64,000 nt of DNA from the NCBI RefSeq assembly GCF_025024155.1, contig NW_026251738.1, positions 310,001-374,000 on the forward strand. The letters run 5' to 3'. Positions 54,953 to 64,000 of the stretch are shown here, one piece after another. Source of the DNA: Gamsiella multidivaricata (Eukaryota; Mortierellomycota; Mortierellomycetes; Mortierellales; Mortierellaceae). Under the pieces are notes generated by a model. The model saw nothing but the letters and a program-made list of their open reading frames with translations, was not told where the DNA came from and searched no databases. Every line of letters begins with the position of its first letter. Positions within the stretch are counted from its first letter, which is position 1. Position numbers and translations under genes: made by a program.

Positions 54953-56692
54953 ATGGCAAACACACTCACACTTCCGGACGTTCTTATGCCCGTGGGCCGG
55001 CTTCTACAACTCAAAGACCTCACCGCAGCAGTACGGGTCTGCAAGGCATGGCACAATGCCATGACACCCCTGATCTGGCGCACCCTATCCTTCGACACTC
55101 CACTTTATATCACTTCCACACCTCTAAGAGTCACCGCCCAAAGTAGCACAACGGCCTACTCCACCTACAAAGCACCCTCTCCAGAAGCCATCGAGCGGAA
55201 CGCAGCCCTCATCCGCAAGATCACAGTCTCCAGAGGATCCCAACAGCATCCAGCAGACCATGCAGCGCAGAACGCAGCCCTGAGATATTGCTCCAATATC
55301 CTATCCCTCGAAATCTTAAAGTCTGATGCCTATCGCTTGAACCAGCTGTGTGCGATTCACCACACGGACGAACATCTTTGGCAGGACGTTACTCCGTTCG
55401 TCCTCAGGAATCGTCGCTCCATACACACGATCGTCATCCATCGATCGAGACAGACACCTTCGAATGAGTTCATGGAGGCAGTGCTGGATATCGCTTGTCT
55501 CAGAGAGTTTACGACGGCATACTGTCACTACCGAGCTCAAACCCTAGCGCAACTCTTGGTCGTTCACGGGTCCAACTTAGAAATCCTTGCGCTCGAGGGC
55601 GATGTAATCCAACATTGTGACAACTCATCGTTGGCTCAGATTATGAGACTAGTCCAATTGAATCGACTACGGGAGCTCAGGATCGAGAAGTTGGACGGGA
55701 ACATGGACATAGATAGCCAACTACAATTGATCCAGCGAGCACCGAATCTCATCAAGTTGACTTGGGATCTTGGAAGGTATCCGTTCCCGGATCAGGACGT
55801 TTTTTGTCAGATCGTTTCAGAGACATGTCCCGGGATCGAACGCTATGTCTTGATTGCCGCATCGCAGGATTTTCCTACAGAAGCCGCCAGGAGACTTTAT
55901 CCGTCCTACATTGCGAAGGAACCCACGCCTAAGGACCGTACGCTGGCGAAGGTCCTAGACCTATCGAAAACCGTGACCCAATTCGATGTTCTCAAGTCCA
56001 GCTTCGGTCCACAATCCATGGCAGCCTTGAGACGACACTTCTCGGTACTAACGACGCTGAAGTTCGAGGCATGTTCGCTCTTCACGAGCACCATGGCTCA
56101 GGAATGTCTCTCGTCGACGCCACTGCTAAGGAGTTTTACGGCGGACAGGATTTCTGCACACGATATCATCCGTGGTATAGACAGCGAGCAGAAGGGGCAG
56201 TCTTCGTCTTCATGGGTCTGTCTTGGACTGACCGTCTTGGTAGTGTCGATCGTCGACTTGCCAGATGTATCCCCCCGCACCTTGGAATTCAAAACCAGTC
56301 CAGTGGAGCGACAACGGAACTTCCAATGCCATGCCAAGGTGCTCCTCCAACTCTCCAGATTGGAACGGCTCGTCCTTTTATTCGTGGGATACAATTCTGG
56401 GCTTGCACATGCTGACTATCTGACAGACAGACCTCGACTAGGGATCAAAATGGACGGGATCTGTTTAAAACCTGAGGCGGGATTGTACCAGTTACAGACA
56501 TTGAAGAAATTGAGGTTCTTTAATGTGGATAGAGTGCCGCAGGACTTGTCGATGGAAGAGGTGAAGTGGATACACAAGGCCTGGCCGAGCCTGGTATGGT
56601 ATCAAGGACCGTTAAGTCCGGATAGGAAGCGAAGGGAGGAGCTGGAGCAGTATATGTTAGAGCATAAGATCAGGCCGAATTCGACTTGGTAG
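54953..56692 (+). CDS. F-box-like protein, intronless
   Basis: 579 residues from ATG 54953; the frame is open further upstream but only through T-rich leader. Residues ~5-45 (TLPDVLMPVGRLLQLKDLTA then AVRVCKAWHNAMTPLIWRTL) fit an F-box-like domain. The remainder shows irregular leucine-rich strand/helix alternation (LREFTTAYCHYRAQTLAQLL, LEILALEGDVIQHC, LRELRIEKLDGNM), as in fungal F-box/LRR proteins. No other motif is seen, and an SCF adaptor role is inferred. The stop is only ~22 bp from the start of the duplicated LRR-gene segment (56715), so the segment landed right at its 3' end. Confidence 0.7.
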   Translation: MANTLTLPDVLMPVGRLLQLKDLTAAVRVCKAWHNAMTPLIWRTLSFDTPLYITSTPLRVTAQSSTTAYSTYKAPSPEAIERNAALIRKITVSRGSQQHPADHAAQNAALRYCSNILSLEILKSDAYRLNQLCAIHHTDEHLWQDVTPFVLRNRRSIHTIVIHRSRQTPSNEFMEAVLDIACLREFTTAYCHYRAQTLAQLLVVHGSNLEILALEGDVIQHCDNSSLAQIMRLVQLNRLRELRIEKLDGNMDIDSQLQLIQRAPNLIKLTWDLGRYPFPDQDVFCQIVSETCPGIERYVLIAASQDFPTEAARRLYPSYIAKEPTPKDRTLAKVLDLSKTVTQFDVLKSSFGPQSMAALRRHFSVLTTLKFEACSLFTSTMAQECLSSTPLLRSFTADRISAHDIIRGIDSEQKGQSSSSWVCLGLTVLVVSIVDLPDVSPRTLEFKTSPVERQRNFQCHAKVLLQLSRLERLVLLFVGYNSGLAHADYLTDRPRLGIKMDGICLKPEAGLYQLQTLKKLRFFNVDRVPQDLSMEEVKWIHKAWPSLVWYQGPLSPDRKRREELEQYMLEHKIRPNSTW

Positions 56693-57043
56693 TAGACCTG
56701 GTACAGTTACTCTCAGCAACAAGACTACTCTACTGCTTGCAATACCCCGTTCAATTAAAGCCGTCTGCAATGGACTTATCCCTTCCAATGCGTGAAATTA
56801 ACATTAGCAGGCGCCTCATAGAGCCTTACCGCTTCCTGCGAGGCCGCCCCACGTAATATGATTCAGGATCCGAAGATCTATTCGTATTAAACTAAAGTTC
56901 GAAAGGCAGTAACCGTCGCGTTCTAGCACGGATTCTGACTTACAGGCGTTCAGCCATAATCTGACGGACGATAGTTTCGAGAGCCATTGCCTGCTCAGCC
57001 ATTCGACATTTTTTCGCGTGTTAAATCCCTCAGTTAAACTCTG

Positions 57044-59576
57044 TTAATGTATTATTATGTCACATCTTGTGGTCTTGGACACTTGACATAGCGCTTGAAC
57101 TCCGTTGTCCCCAGTTGAGTTGTCCCCCAAGGCCAAAGTGGCCAGGGTCGAGTTGGTCTTGAGTGCCTTAGACAACGTCTGAGCTCCGCTGTCTCCGATC
57201 CTGTTGAGAGTCAAGTCCAAAGTGGTCAGAGTCGAATTGGTCTTGAGTGCCTCAGACAGCGCCTGAGCTCCGTTGTCTCCAATTGAGTTGTCCCCCAAGG
57301 CCAAAGTGGCCAGAGTCGAGTCGGTCTTGAGTGCCTCAGACAGCGCCTGAGCTCCGTTGTCTCCGATCCCGTTGTTCCACAAGTCCAAAGTGGTCAGAGT
57401 CGAGTTGGTCATGAGTGCCTCAGACAGCGCCTGAGCTCCGTTGTCTCCGATCCCGTTGTTCCACAAGTCCAAAGTGGCCAAAGTCGAGTTGGTCTTGAGT
57501 GCTTCAGACAGCGCCTGAGCTCCGTTGTCTCCGATCGGGTTGTCCCCCAAGTCTAAAGAGGTCAGAGTCGAGTTGGTCATGAGTGCCTCAGACAGCGCCT
57601 GAGCTCCGTTGGGTCCGATCGAGTTGGCTGCCAAGTCCAAAGTGGTCAGAGTCGAGATGGTCTTGAGTGGCTCAGACAGCGCCTGAGCTCCGTTGGATCC
57701 GATCGAGTTGCCCGCCAAGTCCAAAGTGGTCAGAGTCGAGTTGGTCTTGAGCGTCTCTGCTACTATTCCAAATTCCTTTCCTCCAATCGATCTAGCTACC
57801 GTCTCAAAGGATAACTGGCGAAGATGAGATGGTCTTTTTGTTTCAAAACTGGAAAGCTTGACAAACTCCTTTGGAAGGACAACATGAATCATTTTCATAT
57901 TAGGAAGTTGTATGATGCGAAAAAGTACTTCGTATCGTGTGGATGTCGGCAACAGTTTGCTGCCGAGGCTTGTTCGAAATCGATAGAGATCAAGTCGAAG
58001 AATCAATACTCTTGATTTCTTGAGTGCATCCTCTAATGCTTCAAGATCACTCCTAGTGCACTCCCAGTCGAATGTGATATCCAGGTCGTCAACACGTCGT
58101 GCTTTGCCTAGGGCATCGAAGAATTCTGCAGCTCTGATTTTGGATCCCAGCCTGATCACTACTTGACCGAGTTGCGGTTCATAAGTACCACCATTCATCT
58201 GGACTGCATTTGTAAATGCCTGTTGCTCTTTTTCTTTGTAAGTCAAACGATAATGGTCGATGCAGACCCATTTGACATGGCCCTCCTGTGTGACAATTCG
58301 GTAGAGGTTTCCTAGTGCTCGATGCTTGTCTTTGCCCTTGATAAAAGCTTCCAAGTGACGAAGGTCTGCACCCTCTAAAGCGTCCAGTCCAGTGAACGAA
58401 TCCGCCTCGATGTCCTTGGCCGAGTCCTGATCTTTGGAATCGTTGTTCGCAAGTCCTTGTAGATACGCGATAGACTGGTTGACATCTGACTGTGAGATGG
58501 TGTCCAGAGAGTCCTTGAACATGTCAATAACTCCAGGGGCACTGATGGCAGCCAGCGCGGGAACGGCGAGGCCCGCAATTGTGACCCCGTACTTGATCAT
58601 CTCTAGCACAGTCAGCATGTACCTGCCATACTTTTGGAAAAACTCCTTGGGTCTGTGAAGGTCGTATCCCTCATGTTTGGCAAGGTGAATGTGGTGTGGA
58701 ATCTTGGTATTCTCGCCATCAAACACCTTGGTGTGCTCGCCACATTCGCAGAGAAAATGAAGTCGGAACTGGTTGTTGAGGATGTTGGCGGGGTCCCAGT
58801 TGGAGGTCTTATTGGGTAGGATGATGAATAGTCGTGGAATCGGATACTCGTGCAGCTCGTATGTCTGTGTAAGGAGCGCCGCGACTCGTCCATGAATGAC
58901 TGCGAGTCGATCGAGTGCCTGCTCTTGCATCAGGAGCATCTTGTCATCCTTCTCTTTAGCCTCTAGCAGCAGAGCCAGCATCTTGTCATCCTTCTCTTTA
59001 GCCTTTAGCTGCAGTGCCAGCATCTTGTCGTCCTTCTCTTTGGCTTCCAACAGCAAATCCAGAATTTGTTGTTGTATGTCTTTGTTTTCGGACTTGATCA
59101 TCGTGCTTTGTTCGATATTGCGAGCAACAAAAGGAACCAAGCTTGCTGATGACAAAAGAAGGTTCTGAGAGGTCTGGGTACCCACTTCCCCTAGTGTAGA
59201 GCAATAGACAACGGCGTTGTTGATGCTGGACTGAGGTTCTTCTGTAATGACATCTAGGACCTTGTCAGGGTAGAATGCGATGCATTGAGATCTAATAGAG
59301 CAGAAGAACATGTGGGAATTGAGTTTCTCTCTTTTGTCAGGTCGATTGAGATGTCTGGGTGATTAGTGCGTGCCTTGTGCCATCAATCTCTGGGAGGAAT
59401 GGAATGGGATGACCATTCAACGCAAAGTGCTGTGCATCCGTAAACGCGTCCTGAATGTCTTCCAAACTCACAAAGCACGACGAAGTGTCAATGGCTCCAG
59501 GGATATTGGTGGTCCTGACAGAGACCTCTCGAATGATGTCTGCCTGCCGGAATTGTTGGTGTAGATGTTGTGTCAT
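57044..59576 (-). CDS. Coiled-coil/LRR receptor-like protein, copy 2
   Basis: Exons 59576-59374 and 59291-57044, with the same 82-nt GC-AG intron as copy 1, give 816 residues. The first ~580 residues match copy 1 except for about four changes seen by eye (for example DLHRPKEFF for DLQRPKEFF and YGVTIAGLAVPALAAIS for YRVTITGLAVPALAAVS). The LRR part has eight 28-residue units instead of ten. Their order is different: the two DLWNN units are adjacent-type here, and one unit reads LKTISTLTTLDLAANSIGPN. The last unit has NSTGDN instead of NSIGDN. Function is as for copy 1, unknown. The shared flanks (56715-57043 and 59577-60132) diverge slightly more than the coding framework. Confidence 0.8.
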
Positions 59577-59942
59577 GGTGGTGGCAATTCAAAGGATGGT
59601 GGGTGAGGAATGAAGGATCTCAGCTGGCGAAGATGTCAACTTTAATACTTGTCTCTGTTGACTCTTTGGTGTCTTCGCCCTCGCCCTCGCCCTCGCCCTT
59701 GCCACTTTAGTACGGAATTAGGTTTAAAGTGTATGTTCTATGGAATGTTTTTTTTTTTGGCTCAACTGCGGCAAAGATGTTTACTCATGACCTGCTTAAT
59801 GCCTAGTGTGACCCCACTTGGCATCCTTGATGACTTTGATCTTTCTAGGCATTCTCTCAATCAAGCATTGGCGGACAGAAGGAAGGGATCTTGTTCCGCT
59901 CCACTTGAAATCTTTCCCAGAGTTCGACCATGCCTTTCGGAA

Positions 59943-60216
59943 TGCAAACAGTCAGTGGATCGGGGTAGTCAGGGGGTTCTAGGGTAGAAGAGTGATTTAT
60001 TCGATGATGATTTCCATCTAATCCCACGTTAGAAGAGCTATTATATACGAAGGATATGGTGAAGCAAAGCAGCTGGAGTGCTCCAGACAACTGGGCGAAG
60101 CATTCTTATGACTATGACATCATTCTCGAATCAACCCTTGTACCTGTTGCACCAGCCTTAAATCCCTCAAATCTTATATCCAGGCATATTCATTCCCAGA
60201 GGTTGTTCTTTCGAAC
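59943..60216. repeat. Upstream repeat unit of LRR gene copy 2 (full length)
   Basis: Matches 13634-13912 over its whole length, including the end GAGGTTGTTCTTTCGAAC, and 17347-17536 over the part nearest the gene. It is the complete 5' flank from which the truncated unit of copy 1 can be judged. Confidence 0.75.
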
Positions 60217-60802
60217 TGTCTAAAAACACGTCTCTCTTCACCCTTTTCCACGGGAACATCATTCACATTCCCATCCCCCCCCAACTTCTTCTACATGACA
60301 ACTCTCTCTGCTCACTCCCAATATCTCTCCACCCACCCTGATAGATCCCAGCCTCGATGACATCGAATGCGCTACTCGTGGTGGAAACCGAAGACTCGGA
60401 CTGGTAGCGGGACATTGGCATTTTCAGGATAAATGTGCGGAATATCTATATCCTTTGCGTCCCCCAAGTTACGCGTTGTTAAGTTCAAAGTGTGGTGTAA
60501 TAATAAACGCATCTCTGTCAATCTTTCTTGCATAAACACAAAGGAAGGTGGCAATAGTGAAGTCAGTTTAATATTCCAAGTCTCCTCAATATCACCCTGA
60601 ATAAAAACAGTTCGCTTTGTTACTTGGAAAAAAAAAAATGCCTTCCCAATGCGAGTTACACACTTTCCTGCAGTATTTTTGTTATTGCAGAGAACGCGTC
60701 GTCTAGGAGGACATCTTATTGTCGATAGACGTTCAAAAGAGCTAAATTAATATGTATGTATTCTAAAAAGCAAACAACAACAACAAAAATAAAACAATAA
60801 AA
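60217..60802. other. Intergenic region
   Basis: No gene recognised; a C-rich string at 60273-60282, an A-run at 60627-60639, and AT-rich 3' flank of the next gene. Confidence 0.45.
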
Positions 60803-63800
60803 CTATGCCTGCCGCTGTGGAAGTGCCGCAAAGATGATGGTCGCGACCACTGTCCAGAACAGACACCAAAACAGCATCCAGATGGCCTTCTTCCGGTGCA
60901 GCGTTCGGATCGATGGTTCCATTACCCGCCTGAACCTGAACACATGTCTATCTTCAGCCCTACGAACGAACAATCAACAAAGAAATTGCCAGTTAGTTAG
61001 TTTTTTTTTTTTCTTGTCTCTCCATCTATCGCGCATGTAACAAACATATTACACATGCAGTTTTTGGGCACTTACTCTTTCCCAATCAAGCCAAGCACAG
61101 GTGAGAACCCGTGGATCCCCGTTACAAAACATACTGTTCCAGGCCACCCTGCCACCACCCCCACGACCCACACCCATGGCCTCGTCCATCCACCCCAGTC
61201 CATCGCCACCAATACCACCTGCACCACCAGTACCACAATCCACAACATAATCCCGACCGCGATCATCCCGCGCTGTTTGATCCGGTTATTGACATGGTTC
61301 TGGTGCAACAGCCCCAGGTTCTGCTTGGTCGCGTATTTGAGGAACAATGGGAAATAGTGGTCCTGCAGAACGACGTCCACGACGAACCCCTTGGCAGCCC
61401 CAAAGACATGCGTGCCATCCCTTCGACCTTCTTGCTGGATCTGCATGTGGATCCGCCGACGACATTCTAATGGGAGATAGAATGTCGCTGCTGCAGGCGA
61501 GTGTGAAATGACCTGTGTTGGAGGTCCTGAACTCGAGAAGGCTTCCGTTTTCAATGCCTGTGGCTGTGCCTGTAGCTGCGATTGTGGCTGTGCCTGTGGC
61601 TGTGGCTGCGGCGCTGATGTGGATTCTGAAGGTACTGGTGCCGACAATGGACCAGAAGCAGTTTTTCTGAGTTGCTGCTGCAGGCCAGAACCAGTGCGCA
61701 AAGGCTGAACACTGAATTCCTTGACGGGTTGCGGTCTGCCTTGAGGCTGCCCTGCTGTCGCTGTCTCGAAGGCCTGCCTCAGCTGAATCACAGATCCGCC
61801 CGCACCAGTCTCAAGGACGGGTGGACCACCCACGGATGAGTTGCCCTTCGTGTCGTCGTTGAAGTGCCCAGGGCGCTTCATGTCTTGACCATGCTGATGT
61901 ACGATCCCCAGACTCTCTAAAAACCGTTCGGCATCGAGGACGTCCTCATCATCATCCTCCTGGTCATCTTCATCGTCGCTGTCGTATTCTTCCTCATCGC
62001 CATCGTCGTCGTCATCCTCCTCATCATCATACTCGCTATCGTCTGTTTCGTCTATATCCTTCGTAACCGTCGTGGTATTGATCGTCAGCGTGGGCAAGTC
62101 CACAACCGTCGTTTCCGTTCCCAACAGCCGCGCCAAAAATGCGGTGATGCCGGTCGCTGTCGTTGTCCTCTCCAGTTTCACCGGCCGTACTTTCGCTGCT
62201 GCAGAGTTGACCTTATTCTCCTTACGATCCTGACCAGTACTGTCGCCGTCGTGTGCTTCTTCACCCGAAAATTCTGTCTTCTCTTCAGAGCCCGCATTCG
62301 CCGCATGAACACCGTTGCTGGCTCGCGAGTGCGATCCATCCTGGACGGCCTCATGGTCCACTCTGTTGCCAACGCTCGCTCTCCTGTCCAAAGAGATTCC
62401 TCTCTCTTGCAATCGCCTCGATTGCCGAGCCTCCGCACCTCGACCTCGCCATTTGTCGTTCCACCCCGCAATCACCTGCTCTGCATATCCATATTCAGAA
62501 GAATTCTTCTTCTCCGCTTTGCTGAGATCAAGTGTTTTCGGATCTTCTGACGTTTTTGACGTAACTGCAGCAGTCTCCTCCATAGCCATAGAAGCCGTGC
62601 GTAGTTGGACCAAGTACTTGCGGTAGATCCTGAGTGCGGACTCTTCCAGATCCTCCAGACCGATTGTCCTATAACTCTGGAACAAAAGCGCTCGTCCACC
62701 GTCTTGAATTGTACTGTGCACGCTCGATGGCTGGGCAGATTGATGAAAGCTGTCGCCCGATCGACGGGAAATGGACAGGGGTGGTTGGAGCGGACCTACC
62801 GCACCGCTGTCGGCTCCGATAACCGAAGCCTTCTTGAGTAAGGCAATGGGCTCGGCAATTTGCAACGATTGCTTCGACATTTGGCGCCTGGGTATGAGAT
62901 CGTTGATGGCGGCGGTGTCATGGCCACTCGATTGGTCTGGTGACATAAAATCCTCAACCACCTCCACCAGCTGAGCTATCTCGTCCTGCGCATTCGAGCC
63001 CTGTCTTCGCGGAGCCAAGAACTGCTGCGAGCTCACGCGCCTTATGCCGTTGCTGTGATAATCCACCGTAATAGACGACCGTCTCCTTGTAACTCTCCTG
63101 TCTGGCAGAGCATCGGTCGATCCAAAGCGGTATTGTTTATCTGCATTGCCAGGTTGGGATATTGAGTGGCTATCGCTGTGCTCCTGTAACGGTTCCTCTA
63201 AGGACTGTTGACTCTCCTCCAGGGACGGCCTCCGTGCGCTCACACCGGTCAAGAGTCGATTGTATGAGCCAGCTGCCCGCTGCTCTGATCCGCGCCGCTG
63301 AGGAAGATAGAGTGGCAAGGGCGACGAGAGCGGCAAGGACGAATCCTGGACCCCATAATTACGACGATGTGTTTCTGCAGGGTAGGGCCGATGGTCGTGT
63401 GATGGTGGTGCCAGCTGCAGACTTGATCGACTGGTACGATGAAGACTCGAACCATTCAATCCATGTCCATTCGTTCTGTATCCATCGTAGGGCCCGTTTC
63501 TGAGCAGCGCTCGTTGCCCATGTGCGGTATCCTCGTGGTCTGACGGGAGATATCTATTCTGGTAGCCCGCAGAGTACGAACCCCGTCTCCTGTCACGAGT
63601 GAATGGGTTATCCTCGAGCACTTGTTCGCGTTTCCGTCGGGATTCAGAGATATCGAAGGTCCTACAAAGCTGCTCATGGGCAGTGACATCCTAGAAGTGA
63701 GCGAATGGGAAAAGACGACCAGAGACGAGCAGCAATGAATAAACATGTTTTTTTCAATCCGGGTTACTTATAATCAATTATCGTACGACCGCACTTACGG

Positions 63801-64000
63801 CCCAGAAATTAAGATACTCTACGGCACGTTGACTCCTCAAAAAGGCCTCAAAGTCATCATAGCCAAGGGGATACCGCGTTCTCTTGGCAAGAACGTCCAC
63901 CAGACCCGGTAGCGCTTTCTCGGATCTTGAACCACCATAGCCGAGCTCCAGTGACGGTTGCTGTTGTTCAGACTGGTGCTTCTCCTTCTTTACCCTTCGC
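60803..64000 (-). CDS. Rax1-like RGS-domain membrane protein, second member (5' end beyond window)
   Basis: Exons >64000-63799, 63690-61076 and 60959-60803, about 991 residues within the window. The first visible exon has LPGLVDVLAKRTRYPLGYDD/FEAFLRSQRAVEYLNFWA. The next continues DVTAHEQLCRTFDISESRRK. A later block, LEESALRIYRKYLVQLR, and LPLECRRRIHMQIQQEGRRD with HVFGAAKGFVVDVVLQDHYF complete the RGS-like fold. A ~550-residue linker, including an acidic run of Asp/Glu at ~550, separates them. Three TM segments follow: GMIAVGIMLWIVVLVVQVVL, WVWVVGVVAGWPGTVCFVTG, AIWMLFWCLFWTVVATIIF. The domain order equals the gene at 43352-46066; sequence identity is low outside key residues, so an old duplication. 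Confidence 0.78.

Overview
The window is nuclear DNA of a filamentous or early-diverging fungus. Genes are split by many short introns (about 37 to 840 nt, mostly GT-AG). The proteins are eukaryotic housekeeping families (Rac1, Rab7, TOM40, glycogen synthase, PAF1, PIG-H, Hikeshi, Bin3/MePCE), and poly(A)/poly(T) and trinucleotide tracts are frequent. The protein style (low-complexity Q/S/A-rich segments, RNI-type LRR families, paired Rax1-like RGS-membrane proteins) fits a Mortierella-like member of Mucoromycota. That placement is an inference from memory of such proteins, not from any search.

Layout. 1-2.4 kb: the 3' end of a macro-domain gene, a WRKY/GCM1-type zinc-finger gene with an unclear 5' end, and a small tail-anchored Q/N-rich protein. 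2.7-4.8 kb: inverted-repeat debris and coding remnants. 5.0-7.8 kb: a secreted subtilase. 9.3-10.5 kb: an unrecognised gene. 11.0-13.9 kb: a mobile-element cluster with a TIR element, tRNA-Cys, a SINE-like retroposon with a perfect target-site duplication, short poly(A) retroposons and two further MITEs. 14.3-17.0 kb: a large coiled-coil/LRR receptor-like gene. 18.8-23.8 kb: an exonuclease/endonuclease/phosphatase protein and a Hikeshi/OPI10 homologue. 24-25.4 kb: a second tRNA-Cys and more poly(A) retroposons. 26-29 kb: an F-box gene and a small secreted protein. 30.3-32.4 kb: Rac1. 35-38.6 kb: glycogen synthase. 38.8-46 kb: a same-strand run of Bin3-type methyltransferase, TOM40 and a Rax1-like RGS protein. 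47.2-56.7 kb: Rab7, PIG-H, PAF1, a peroxisomal enoyl-CoA isomerase and a second F-box gene. 56.7-60.2 kb: a second, almost identical copy of the LRR gene segment. 60.8-64 kb: a second Rax1-like gene that runs off the window.

The housekeeping genes do not form one pathway. Rac1, Rab7 and the two Rax1-like RGS proteins touch polarity and vesicle traffic; TOM40, PIG-H and glycogen synthase are organelle or metabolic functions; PAF1 and Bin3 act on RNA polymerase II transcription or small RNA caps. The most unusual part is the pair of 3.5-kb segments at 14-17.5 and 56.7-60.1 kb. Their protein frameworks are nearly identical, but their 28-residue LRR units are shuffled and differ in number (10 versus 8). 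A third copy of the upstream repeat stands without a gene. This looks like a recently amplified, recombining receptor-like family.

Exon boundaries were deduced by eye from open frames, splice signals and family conservation. Coordinates given for multi-exon genes span the first to the last coding base; exon limits are in each entry.
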